Shown here piece after piece: positions 1 through 8,089 of a DNA stretch of 50,085 nucleotides (positions are counted from its first letter, which is position 1; each line of letters begins with the position of its first letter). Under the pieces are notes generated by a model. It saw nothing but the letters and a program-made list of their open reading frames with translations. It had not been told where the DNA came from and made no database searches. Location of the stretch: NCBI GenBank assembly GCA_013044385.1, contig JABEUN010000060.1:1-50085 (forward strand), in the 5' to 3' direction. The translations under genes and the position numbers were made by a program. The stretch comes from Acidimicrobiaceae bacterium (lineage in GTDB: Bacteria > Actinomycetota > Acidimicrobiia > Acidimicrobiales > Acidimicrobiaceae).

Positions 1-82
1 AACTACCGACCAACTACCGACCAGCTCAAATATAGAGGACGCTGTCATCTTTCATTGTAGGCTGTGAGCAGGGAATATCTAG

Positions 83-155
83 CTGGCGGACCAGGGTTCG
101 AACCTGGAACCTCCTGATCCAAAGTCAGGCGTTCTGCCAATTGAACTATCCGCCA
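83..155 (-). tRNA. tRNA-Gln (anticodon TTG)
   Basis: Read on the minus strand, a full cloverleaf can be drawn. The acceptor stem TGGCGGA pairs with TCCGCCA. The anticodon stem CCTGA/TCAGG encloses the seven-base loop CTTTGGA, so the anticodon is TTG (plus-strand 120-122), which reads CAA. The T arm contains GGTTCGAACC. The weak U1-A72 pair and G at the discriminator position (83) are normal identity elements of bacterial glutamine tRNAs. The CCA end is not encoded, since GCT follows. The gene stands alone, and no clear terminator is visible downstream. Confidence 0.96.
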
Positions 156-352
156 TCAAACTCCTCAAGATTAGTAAGACCGAGACCAAGTTCGACACGG
201 TACCTCTGACCTGCACGTTGGCAGCGGAGAACAGAATGAGGACTAGGGTCATCTACAGGGGATAGTTCCACAAGATCTGGCTGGAGCTCCTCCAGCTCGG
301 AAGGCCGCAAGCGCGGACTTCCGGAGTCCTGTCTGCAGGGGGTGTTGCGTTA

Positions 353-2494
353 GTGACGACCGACACAGGGCTTTACGTCTGCATGATAAGTGTCCACGGA
401 CTAATACGTGGCAAGGAACTCGAGCTTGGCCACGATTCCGACACAGGTGGTCAGGTGGGCTACGTTCTGGACCTCGCGCGAGCCACATCGAAGATCCCGG
501 CCTTCTCACGAGTGGAACTCCTCACGCGCAGAATCTTCGATGCCAATGTTTCCCCAGACTATCAACAGGAGTTCGAGCAGCTCGACGAGTCAAATGTAAG
601 GATCGTCCGTCTCGTATGTGGACCACGCAGATACCTCCGAAAGGAGTTGCTCTGGAGTCATCTCGACGAATATGTCGACAGAAGCATCGCATACTTTCGA
701 TCACAGCATGTCCTTCCCGACCTTATCCATACTCACTACGCCGATTCAGGCTACGTCGGACTCCAGCTCTCAGCGATGCTCGGAATACCTCACATCCATA
801 CTGGGCACTCACTAGGTCGCGTCAAACAGGCCTATCTGACTGACATGGGAATATCGCCCAAGCGGATCGAGGCACGCTTCCGGATCTCGAAACGCATCGA
901 CGTGGAAGAGCAGCTCCTTGCAGACGTGTCTGCAACTATCACCAGTTCGAAGCAGGAGATCGAGGAACAGTACGGCCTCTACCATGTGCGTCGCAGAAGC
1001 CGAATGGTCACAATCCCACCTGGCATGGATCTGAGCAGGTTCCATCCACCACCTAGGGGGTGGACGCCCAACCAATGGCTCAGCACGGAGATCGACCACT
1101 TTCTCAAGTACCCGGAAAAGCCGATGATATTGGCGCTCGCACGTGCCGACAGGCGCAAGAACCTTTCCGGTCTCGTCATGGCCTATGCGTCGTCTCGGGA
1201 ACTTCGGGAGCGCGCAAATCTATTGATCATCGCGGGAAATCGCGACGACATCGACGATCTCGAGTCCTCACAGGCAGAGGTGATCCGGGAGATGCTCGCT
1301 CTGGTGGACAAGTATGACCTCTATGGTCGGGTCTCACTACCCAAGCACCATTCACCCGAGGACGTACCCGACATTTACCGTCTGGCCTTCAAAAGGCGTG
1401 GGGTATTCGTCAATGCTTCACATGGTGAGGGATTCGGCCTCACACTGATAGAAGCGGCAGCGAGTGGCCTGCCTATCGTTGCGACCTACGATGGCGGTCC
1501 TAGGGAGATCGTTGAACGACTCAGAAATGGACTCCTAGTGGATCCCTCGGACCCATCTGCGATCGCATCCGCACTCGGTGAAGCCATCAACTCGGGGCCG
1601 AAATGGCGATGGTGGTCACGAAACGGCATCAATGGAGTTGAGCGACACTACACATGGGAAGCTCACGTCACAAAGTACTCAAAGCTGCTCACAAAGGTGA
1701 TCAGGTCGGAGCGAAAGACTATGCGAAAGAGGATCGAACTGCTCTCTGGTCCAAAGTTGATCAGCGCATCCAAGATGATCGTCATTGACATCGACGAGAC
1801 GACGCTCGGAGATACAGAGGGGTTGGTTGGCTTCACCGACTGGCTCGGGAAGTACAGGTCAACAGTCGCCTTTGCGGTCGCCACCGGAAGGACAGCAGAT
1901 GCTGCCAGAAAAGTACTCCAGCAGCACGGCATAGACCTACCGGACGTCTACATATCGGCTGTGGGGAGTGAGATCAGTTACGGTGCGAGACTCCAAAGGG
2001 ATCCCGGTTGGTCGACCCATATCTCCGACCGTTGGCGGCGCTCGGACATACAGTCGACCTTGCTCAAGATTCCCGGATTGAGACTCCAGACCCAAAACAA
2101 CCAGCGGGAGTTCAAGATCAGCTACATGGTCGACGTTAAGCAATTTCCCGGCGTCGACCGGTGCTATCGGGCCCTTCGAGAAATGGGCCTGCATGCCAGA
2201 CTGATCTACTCCCGTGACAAGTACTTGGACGCCCTTCCTGCAAGGGCTTCCAAAGGTCACGCGGTTCGTTATCTGAGTTACAAGTGGGGAATCCCGCTGG
2301 AACGCGTACTTACGGCGGGCGATTCGGGAAACGACGAGGAGATGTTGATTGGAACGACCCTCGGGGTCATAGTCGGTAACCACAGCCAGGAGCTGGATCA
2401 CCTGAAAGGAAAGTACAAGGTCTACTTCGCCAAAGCTCCTTTCGTCCGAGGCGTGCTAGAGGGAATCCAACACCACCATTTCGACGAACTCTAG
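353..2494 (+). CDS. Bifunctional sucrose-phosphate synthase / sucrose-phosphate phosphatase
   Basis: 713 residues. The first ~440 residues are a GT-B retaining glycosyltransferase of family GT4 (sucrose-phosphate synthase, UDP-glucose + fructose-6-P to sucrose-6-P). The N-terminal GxxGG-type loop (DSDTGGQVGYVLDLARA) is typical, and the E-x7-E acceptor/donor motif lies at about residues 359-367 (EGFGLTLIE). From about residue 475 a HAD-fold phosphatase follows, with the nucleophile motif DIDETT (D479, D481) and a late GDSGNDEEM motif. It would convert sucrose-6-P to sucrose. Start GTG 353 is preceded by AGGGGG about ten bases upstream. Fused enzymes of this sort are known in cyanobacteria and some proteobacteria. 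The expected role is cytoplasmic sucrose synthesis, perhaps as an osmolyte (inference). It is monocistronic here. Confidence 0.93.
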   Translation: MTTDTGLYVCMISVHGLIRGKELELGHDSDTGGQVGYVLDLARATSKIPAFSRVELLTRRIFDANVSPDYQQEFEQLDESNVRIVRLVCGPRRYLRKELLWSHLDEYVDRSIAYFRSQHVLPDLIHTHYADSGYVGLQLSAMLGIPHIHTGHSLGRVKQAYLTDMGISPKRIEARFRISKRIDVEEQLLADVSATITSSKQEIEEQYGLYHVRRRSRMVTIPPGMDLSRFHPPPRGWTPNQWLSTEIDHFLKYPEKPMILALARADRRKNLSGLVMAYASSRELRERANLLIIAGNRDDIDDLESSQAEVIREMLALVDKYDLYGRVSLPKHHSPEDVPDIYRLAFKRRGVFVNASHGEGFGLTLIEAAASGLPIVATYDGGPREIVERLRNGLLVDPSDPSAIASALGEAINSGPKWRWWSRNGINGVERHYTWEAHVTKYSKLLTKVIRSERKTMRKRIELLSGPKLISASKMIVIDIDETTLGDTEGLVGFTDWLGKYRSTVAFAVATGRTADAARKVLQQHGIDLPDVYISAVGSEISYGARLQRDPGWSTHISDRWRRSDIQSTLLKIPGLRLQTQNNQREFKISYMVDVKQFPGVDRCYRALREMGLHARLIYSRDKYLDALPARASKGHAVRYLSYKWGIPLERVLTAGDSGNDEEMLIGTTLGVIVGNHSQELDHLKGKYKVYFAKAPFVRGVLEGIQHHHFDEL

Positions 2495-2643
2495 AGTCTT
2501 GGCACAGCTCCGTTACCGCACGCGGACTTCCCCGGTTTCCAACTCCTATGATGACAGGGCTCCAGCACAATTGTCACCAGAATCGGTGCAGGAGCTTCGC
2601 CCGGTATGGCAGCGCAATCAAAAGCAACTAGTCTCTAGTCCCC

Positions 2644-2742
2644 ATGGGCTCACTAATCAAAAAGCGGCGCAAGCGTATGCGCAAGAAGAAGCACAAGAAG
2701 ATGTTGAAGAAGACCAGATGGCAGCGTAGGGCTGGAAAGTAA
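2644..2742 (+). CDS. Small ribosomal subunit protein bS22-like (AURKAIP1/COX24 domain)
   Basis: A 32-residue, extremely basic peptide beginning MGSLIKKRRKRMRKKKHKKM and ending in RAGK. It matches the short AURKAIP1/COX24-domain proteins found beside housekeeping genes in Actinobacteria and recognised as ribosomal protein bS22 in mycobacteria. ATG 2644 has no Shine-Dalgarno sequence. A TANNNT hexamer (TAGTCT, 2629-2634) ends nine bases before the start, so the transcript may be leaderless or nearly so. It is easily missed because it is so short. A strong hairpin lies downstream. Confidence 0.85.
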   Translation: MGSLIKKRRKRMRKKKHKKMLKKTRWQRRAGK

Positions 2743-2817
2743 CTTAGGGCGGGAAGTCCGTCCCCTGTTTATAGCTTCACCCTGATCATCTCGGTTCGAC
2801 ATGTTCTCCGAACCAAC

Positions 2818-2848
2818 TGCCCCGGCTGCTGAGAAGCAGTCCGGGGCA
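2818..2848. terminator. Strong hairpin between convergent genes
   Basis: Inverted repeat TGCCCCGG-CTGCT with loop GAGA, then AGCAG-T-CCGGGGCA: 13 base pairs with one bulged T. It sits between the end of the bS22-like gene (plus) and the end of ispE (minus), where a bidirectional terminator is expected. No clear T-run follows on either strand, so intrinsic activity is an inference from position and stem strength. Confidence 0.6.
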
Positions 2849-2855
2849 CTGAACT

Positions 2856-3692
2856 TTAAGCCTCCACCTCCGGGGGCAAGGTGTTCACCCGTACGAGTGT
2901 CACGGTGAGGCCAGACGCCTCAAACTGGAACCATCCGGGCGCCGTGCGGTGGTGGCGTGCGAGCAAGCCGGCTATGAGATCGTCCCAGTCGACAACGTCT
3001 AATTCATAGAAAAGGGTGGATCCGCTACCCGCCAGATGTGGTCGAATACCGACCAGTTCCGAGACTTCGTCATAGACGGCCGCAAGTTCGGCCGAGCATT
3101 CGAGTGCTGATTTCAATAGGTGATTCTGACCTTCACCGCCCACCCTGTCGAACGTTTCATAAACCAATTTGGTCGAGATCGCAACCGGCACTAAGAGAAG
3201 TGCAAACTGCTCGTCAACGTAGTCGAGTTGCTCCACCTTCTCTCCGTAGCCAGACACGATCGCCCTGCCACCTTTGAGGCAGAATGGAATGTCTGAGCCC
3301 AACTTCATGGCCAACTCGACACTGTCTGCTCGACCAAGTAGTCGAAACATGCACGCCGCATCGGAACTTCCTCCGCCGAGACCTGCCGAAATAGGAATCG
3401 ACTTTTCAAGCTCTACGTGTGCATCGACCCCGAAAAGGTCCATTGCTCGTTTTACTAAATTCGAAGCGTCGACGGGGAACGGTCCGGATCCCGCTAGCCG
3501 TTCTGCGACAACTCCGAAAGGGTCGAGCAGGTCCATTCCAGTTCCCTCGGTCACCGTTATATGGTCGACAAGAGATACTGAAATCATCTCGGACTCGATC
3601 GCGTGTAAGCCATCACGACCCAGTTCGCCGACCTTCAGCCACTTCGTCAGCTTCGCAGGTGCGATACCTGTCGAAGTTCCAGCAAACACCAT
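2856..3692 (-). CDS. ispE: 4-diphosphocytidyl-2-C-methyl-D-erythritol kinase
   Basis: 278-residue GHMP kinase of the MEP isoprenoid pathway. It phosphorylates the 2-hydroxyl of CDP-methylerythritol with ATP. Visible features are the N-terminal PAKLT segment with Lys14, the glycine-rich ATP loop SAGLGGGSSDAA (about 102-113) and the catalytic Asp in GSDIPF (about D134). ATG 3692 is preceded by GGGGGA about eight bases upstream, and begins four bases after the stop of ksgA. It is the last gene of the metG-tatD-rlpA-ksgA-ispE run. Its product feeds undecaprenyl phosphate and menaquinone synthesis. Confidence 0.93.
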   Translation of the reverse strand: MVFAGTSTGIAPAKLTKWLKVGELGRDGLHAIESEMISVSLVDHITVTEGTGMDLLDPFGVVAERLAGSGPFPVDASNLVKRAMDLFGVDAHVELEKSIPISAGLGGGSSDAACMFRLLGRADSVELAMKLGSDIPFCLKGGRAIVSGYGEKVEQLDYVDEQFALLLVPVAISTKLVYETFDRVGGEGQNHLLKSALECSAELAAVYDEVSELVGIRPHLAGSGSTLFYELDVVDWDDLIAGLLARHHRTAPGWFQFEASGLTVTLVRVNTLPPEVEA

Positions 3693-3696
3693 TGCT

Positions 3697-4560
3697 TCAA
3701 TCCCCCGTGTTTGTAACCGGTAAGTCCTTTGCGATGATCGCCTCAGCGATACGACGGAAGTCCTCGTGGCTGAGCGTCTCGGCTCGCCGAGTCGGATCGA
3801 TTCCTAACGATTCGAGTAGGTTACCGTCTGCAAGCTTGGCGAGCGACCTACGCATCATCTGACGACGACTGGCGAACCCAGACCTAACGAGTGCCGAAAG
3901 CACATCGTACATGCCGTCTGGAACCGCAGGCATCGTGCTGCGACGTACAATCTCTATAACCGCCGAGTTGACATTTGGCCTGGGATAAAAGACCGTCGGA
4001 GCAACACTGAAGAGGAGCTTTGCCTCTGCCCAGTAGCTCACCTTCACCGACACCGACGAGTAATCCTTAGTTCCTGGCTTGGCAGCGATCCTCCTACCCA
4101 CCTCTTCTTGGACCATCACCACCAGTCGATCTATCGCAGGAATTTCCTCCAGAATTCGCACTATCAAGGTCGCAGAGATGTTGTAGGGCAGGTTGGCCGC
4201 CACCGTGTAATGCTCACCTGGTACTAGTTCAGCGATCCATTTGAAGTCCATAACGTCCTGCCGGAGTACGGAGACGTTTGAAACTCCTCTCTCACTGAGC
4301 ACATCCGACAGTACAGGAACGATATACCTGTCTACCTCTATCGCCAGGACCGATATCGCTTTGGGGGCGATGGCAATGGTAAGAGCCCCGGCCCCTGGGC
4401 CAATCTCAATCAATCGGGTTGGCTCCCCAGGGACCGACGTCCTCGCGATCCGCTCAGCAAGATTCGAATCCACAAGAAAAGACTGACCGAGAGCCTTTGA
4501 CGGCGACACGCCCGACGCGGCGAACCGCTTCAGAAGCTCGGTCTTGGTCAGGCCCTCCAC
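3697..4560 (-). CDS. ksgA: 16S rRNA (adenine1518-N6/adenine1519-N6)-dimethyltransferase
   Basis: 287 residues, the usual length. SAM-dependent Rossmann methyltransferase that dimethylates two adjacent adenines in helix 45 of 16S rRNA during 30S maturation. Motif I is EIGPGAG (52-58), the acidic residue after beta-2 is in AIEVDR, and motif IV is NLPYNIS (123-129), the family signature for adenine N6 methylation. The N-terminal KALGQSFLVD segment is also diagnostic. GTG 4560 follows the upstream stop by four bases, so translation is probably coupled. Confidence 0.96.
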   Translation of the reverse strand: MEGLTKTELLKRFAASGVSPSKALGQSFLVDSNLAERIARTSVPGEPTRLIEIGPGAGALTIAIAPKAISVLAIEVDRYIVPVLSDVLSERGVSNVSVLRQDVMDFKWIAELVPGEHYTVAANLPYNISATLIVRILEEIPAIDRLVVMVQEEVGRRIAAKPGTKDYSSVSVKVSYWAEAKLLFSVAPTVFYPRPNVNSAVIEIVRRSTMPAVPDGMYDVLSALVRSGFASRRQMMRRSLAKLADGNLLESLGIDPTRRAETLSHEDFRRIAEAIIAKDLPVTNTGD

Positions 4561-4564
4561 TGGT

Positions 4565-5164
4565 TCACCAGCTGGCTCGAACCTCGATCAGACCGCTCCC
4601 AGGCGATGCGATATTGGAGAAAGTGCCCTCCGAGAGATCCAGAATTCGGCCACCTTCATACGGTCCCCTATCGGCAACGACACAGGACGTCTGGGCGCCA
4701 GTATTGAGGTTCACGAGACTGAGCCTAGTCCCGAAGGCGATCCATGGAGATGCACACGTACCATAAGGAGCTCCGTACCATGAGGCAACTCCGGTGATCG
4801 TATGGGAAGGTTCCGGAACGATGTAGGTACTTGCCAACGTGGCGGGCACCACCGGAGCAGGTGGTGGGGGTTTGAGCACGACACTTGGTGCTACCAGTGT
4901 CGATACTGGTCTAGTACCGGCCGCCATCAGCTGCGCTGATGAGGAGAGCTCAAAGCTGATCGGTTGCACTACTGAGACCGGAACCCCACCTGTCGAGCCT
5001 GAGTAGGCGACCGGCAGGACGCCTTCTTTCGGGCTTAATGGAGTAACGTTTGAAGTTAATGAGGATGAGGAGAGGGGTCTCGCAAAGGAGGAGCCAGCTG
5101 CTAGATGACGCGACACCACCTTGACGGTGGGTTGCGAGTTCTGCAGCATAGGCAGCACTACCAC
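4565..5164 (-). CDS. RlpA-like double-psi beta-barrel (DPBB) exported protein
   Basis: The C-terminal ~80 residues form an RlpA-type DPBB domain: GVASWYG, then FGTRLSLVN, VADRGPY and GGRILDLS. RlpA proteins bind or cleave denuded peptidoglycan. Here the DRGPY Asp is kept, but the His usually found before LPFGT is Ser. Two Cys flank the barrel core. The middle is low-complexity and Pro/Ser rich. The first standard start is GTG 5164, but it cuts a membrane segment in half. The open frame continues upstream to TGA, and a CTG at 5224, seven bases after GGAAGGA, would give MKAASRRRR followed by VILAPIGVGFAVVVLPML, a textbook signal anchor. The true protein probably starts there (219 residues). In this gene cluster the slot is normally held by rpfB (Actinobacteria) or yabE (Bacillus). 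Confidence 0.75.
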   Translation of the reverse strand: MVVLPMLQNSQPTVKVVSRHLAAGSSFARPLSSSSLTSNVTPLSPKEGVLPVAYSGSTGGVPVSVVQPISFELSSSAQLMAAGTRPVSTLVAPSVVLKPPPPAPVVPATLASTYIVPEPSHTITGVASWYGAPYGTCASPWIAFGTRLSLVNLNTGAQTSCVVADRGPYEGGRILDLSEGTFSNIASPGSGLIEVRASW

Positions 5165-5402
5165 GGCGAATCCAACTCCAATAGGAGCCAGAATGACCCT
5201 TCTCCTGCGGCTTGCAGCCTTCAGGATTGTATCCTTCCGTTCGACAATATGTCCTACTGTGCCAAATCAATGGCTCAGTTCACCTACTTCGCCACTCTGG
5301 GCGTTTCGGCTCGGGTGAAGCCTAGCAAAAACTGGCGGAGGAGTGGGCCATAATTGCTACACTCGTAGCATCTTAGGCAGTGAGGTTGGGTTCTGCTCCT
5401 GC

Positions 5403-6197
5403 TCAGCCGATATTAAACGCAGCAATAGAGTTCTGCCATAAAACGTGCCTAATGTGACTTTCGTCACAATTTCTTAGCTCTGCGACCTTCATGCCAACGT
5501 GTGCAACATAGGAGGGCACGTTCTGCCTTCCACGAAATGGAACTGGCGCCAGATAAGGGGAGTCGGTCTCTATGAGCAGGCGGTTTTCGGGTACCAGCTT
5601 TGCAACCTCCCTAAGAGCATCCGAGTTCTTGAAGGTCAGAATTCCTGAGAGAGATATCCAGGCGCCAGATTCAATCGACCTCACGGCCTCCGCTGGTCCT
5701 CCAACGAAGCAGTGGAATATGACCCGCTCAGGCCAACCGACATCGTCGAGCAGTGAGAACGTGTCATCCCAAGCGTCTCTGGTATGGATGACAAGGGTGA
5801 GGCCGAAGCGCTTCGCCATGTCGATCTGCGCTTCGAAGTGGTGCAACTGCTTCTCCCTCGGCGAATGTTCGTAGAAATAGTCGAGGCCACACTCCCCGAT
5901 CCCCACCAACCGTTTTGGTCCAGCCTGGACGAAATCCTCCAGCTTGGAGAGATCCCCCTTTACCGGGTCCGCCGCATCATGGGGGTGAATACCTAGGGCC
6001 ACGTAGGCTTCTGTGCCGCTCACCAATCGATTTACGTTGTCTGCCGAATCTACGGCTTGCAGGCCATCGAGACTGTCCGTGCCAACTATGCAGAGTCCAG
6101 ATACCCCGTTTGTTGCGGCCTGGGTTGCCTTCTCTATCGCCTCATCTAGGGATAGGTGACAGTGGGTATCGAACCAACCTCTCGTTTGCTGTACCAC
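5403..6197 (-). CDS. tatD: TatD family metal-dependent hydrolase (DNase)
   Basis: 264 residues, standard for the family. TIM-barrel amidohydrolase with the metal-binding FDTHCH motif (D10, H12, H14), the bridging GIGECGLDYFY glutamate, downstream histidines in VIHTRD and FHCFVGG, and the final ETDSPYLAP aspartate. TatD enzymes act as Mg2+-dependent 3'-5' exonucleases or AP endonucleases. GTG 6197 begins two bases after the metG stop, so the two are translated together. Confidence 0.92.
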   Translation of the reverse strand: MVQQTRGWFDTHCHLSLDEAIEKATQAATNGVSGLCIVGTDSLDGLQAVDSADNVNRLVSGTEAYVALGIHPHDAADPVKGDLSKLEDFVQAGPKRLVGIGECGLDYFYEHSPREKQLHHFEAQIDMAKRFGLTLVIHTRDAWDDTFSLLDDVGWPERVIFHCFVGGPAEAVRSIESGAWISLSGILTFKNSDALREVAKLVPENRLLIETDSPYLAPVPFRGRQNVPSYVAHVGMKVAELRNCDESHIRHVLWQNSIAAFNIG

Positions 6198-6199
6198 GA

Positions 6200-7726
6200 C
6201 TAATCCAGCATCAGACGGGGGAAGAGGGGCTCAGATTTGACCAACCTAGCTCCACCTGGATAACCCCCCCAGTCCAGAGCGATCGAAGTCCGCTGCTCAC
6301 ATACCTGCCCTGCCATTCCAATCCTCGACCAGACCACCTCCGTCGTCGTCGGAATCGCTGGGTATAGGAGAATTGAGACAATCCGCAGAACTTCGAGAGC
6401 GTCGCCGAGGATCTGTTCGAGTTCGGCCGATGCACTCATCTTCCAAGGCTCGTTCGCCTCGAGATATGCGTTGGTCTTCCTGATCATCTCGATAGCATGC
6501 TCAATTGCCTCGTGGCCCATGAAGCGTTGCCATGCGTCAGCAGACGCCTTGGCCAAAGAAACTATTTCATCCGCGATAGCAGAAGACCTAGAGGAACTCG
6601 GTGCGACACCTCCGAGTTTTGACACCACTACTGCCACGACCCTGGAGAGAAGATTCCCATAGTTGTTCGACAGTTCAGAGTTGGAGCGCTGGATCAGGCC
6701 CTCGTATGAGAAGTCACCGTCTGCTCCAAAAGGTGTCTCCCTAAGGAGGTAATACCTAACTGGGTCCAGCCCAAAGCTATCGACCAGCTCAAGTGGATCC
6801 ACCTTATTGCCCCGACTCTTGGCCATCTTCTCTCCGCCGACCAACAGCCACCCGTGTACTATCAGCTGCTTCGGCGGGGCAACTCCGGCGGCCATACACA
6901 TTGCGGGCCACCAGACCAGATGGAATCGGAGTATGTCCTTGCCGAGTACGTGGTGCACCTCGGGCCACCAACGCTCAAATCGTTCCTGATCGACCCCGAA
7001 TCCAATCGCTGTCGCGTAGTTCACAAGTGCGTCACACCAAACGTAGAATACATGAGCCGGATCCCATGGGACGGGAACTCCCCACCTGAGCGAGGTCCTT
7101 GTGATAGATATATCCTCGAGCCCGCCCTTGATGAATCCGAGCGCCTCGTTTCGCTTTGATTCGGGGATTGCCACGTTCGGATTATCACGATACCAACTGA
7201 GCAGATCCTCTGTGAGTCGGCTCAGGGCAAAGAAGTAGTTCGACTCCTGCATCACCTTCGCCTCAATCTGATGGATAGGGCACAACGCCCCCTCCAGCAG
7301 TTCCGACTCGAGATAGTAAGCCTCACAGGGGATGCAGTAGTGCCCCTCGTAGGGACCTTCGTAGATATACCCATTGTCGTAGATGGTCTGCATGAATGCG
7401 GACACGGTCTCGTAGTGACGCTTCTGGGTGGTCCTAATGAAGTCGTCGTAGTCGATACCCAACTTCGACCACGCCTCCACGAATCCCTGCGAGACCTTGT
7501 CAACCCAGTCGATTGGCGAGAGACCCTGCTCCTCAGCAGCCTGGGCAACTTTCAATCCATGTTCATCAGTACCGGTCAAAAAGAAGACGTCGTCACCCAT
7601 CAACTTATGCCAACGAGCAAACGCGTCGGTTGCAACCATGGTGTACGCGTGTCCCAGATGGGGAACTCCGTTCACATAGTAGATAGGTGTCGTTATATAA
7701 AAACGCTCTTGAATCTGATCGGTCAA
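6200..7726 (-). CDS. metG: Methionyl-tRNA synthetase
   Basis: 508-residue class I synthetase that charges initiator and elongator tRNA-Met. The HIGH motif is HLGH (23-26) in YYVNGVPHLGHAYTM; the KMSKS motif is KMAKS (about 300-304). A metal-knuckle insertion CIPC...CPIH suggests one zinc site, with His replacing one Cys. There is no C-terminal EMAP-like domain. Start TTG 7726 is preceded by GCAGGG. First gene of the metG-tatD-rlpA-ksgA-ispE cluster, a conserved order in Gram-positive phyla. Confidence 0.96.
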   Translation of the reverse strand: MTDQIQERFYITTPIYYVNGVPHLGHAYTMVATDAFARWHKLMGDDVFFLTGTDEHGLKVAQAAEEQGLSPIDWVDKVSQGFVEAWSKLGIDYDDFIRTTQKRHYETVSAFMQTIYDNGYIYEGPYEGHYCIPCEAYYLESELLEGALCPIHQIEAKVMQESNYFFALSRLTEDLLSWYRDNPNVAIPESKRNEALGFIKGGLEDISITRTSLRWGVPVPWDPAHVFYVWCDALVNYATAIGFGVDQERFERWWPEVHHVLGKDILRFHLVWWPAMCMAAGVAPPKQLIVHGWLLVGGEKMAKSRGNKVDPLELVDSFGLDPVRYYLLRETPFGADGDFSYEGLIQRSNSELSNNYGNLLSRVVAVVVSKLGGVAPSSSRSSAIADEIVSLAKASADAWQRFMGHEAIEHAIEMIRKTNAYLEANEPWKMSASAELEQILGDALEVLRIVSILLYPAIPTTTEVVWSRIGMAGQVCEQRTSIALDWGGYPGGARLVKSEPLFPRLMLD

Positions 7727-7812
7727 CGCAATGCCCTGCTCTCGGCCACGGGGAACATCTTAAGTCTAGGGAGCTCGCTCACCAACAGCTTTTGCACCTT
7801 CCTCACCGACAT
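7723..7812 (-). CDS. Candidate small ORF overlapping the metG start
   Basis: From ATG 7812 a 29-codon frame (starting MSVRKVQKLLVSELPRLK) ends in TGA overlapping the TTG start of metG as TTGA, the same coupling seen between real genes in this window. The frame stays open upstream to about 7888 and passes a strong AGGAGG (about 7870-7875), six bases before a GTA codon at 7863, but no standard start is correctly placed behind that site. It could be a leader peptide, a gene with an odd start, or chance. No homology is recognised. Confidence 0.22.
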   Translation of the reverse strand: MSVRKVQKLLVSELPRLKMFPVAESRALR

Positions 7813-8089
7813 TCGGCGAACCGGTCCAAGCAATTGGTATACCGTGGATGGAAAATCGCTTACCTGGTGCCTCCTAAGTAGCGCCTCGGTCTACCGCATC
7901 AGCATTGACAAGCTACACTTGAAGAAAAATAGCACTTGAAGAGGGTGGGATCATCCCATTAGTTTCAGCACTGCCGCATTTCGGCGCGGCGTCACCGTGG
8001 CCTCGATATCTACTTGCTACCTACAGAGTGGTCCTTACGCCCTCCTATCCAGATAATCCGATACCAGGCCTTGCCTCTAGGGGTGAACC
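7727..8089. other. Divergent intergenic region, metG / FAD oxidoreductase
   Basis: 363 bp between two divergently transcribed genes. Apart from the candidate small ORF, I see a perfect TTGACA (7905-7910, plus) with only a weak -10 (around 7926-7933), and a 13-base odd palindrome TGGGAT-C-ATCCCA (7946-7958). No T-box or recognised riboswitch is present. Confidence 0.5.
7905..7958 (+). promoter_or_regulatory. Candidate promoter and operator-like palindrome
   Basis: TTGACA at 7905-7910 is followed, about 17 bases on, by an A-rich weak -10 (AATAGC, 7928-7933). A perfect 13-base palindrome TGGGAT-C-ATCCCA lies at 7946-7958, just after the predicted transcription start. This arrangement would suit a repressor controlling the downstream FAD oxidoreductase. 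It is a pattern-based guess only. Confidence 0.25.

Noticed and set aside
2499-2729. 76-codon plus-strand frame overlapping the bS22-like gene
   Set aside because: A different frame from the recognisable bS22-like peptide; low-complexity Gln/Glu content and no ribosome-binding site.
7271-7939. Plus-strand open frame of 222 codons opposite metG
   Set aside because: Mostly antisense to metG, no ribosome-binding site, no recognisable domain.
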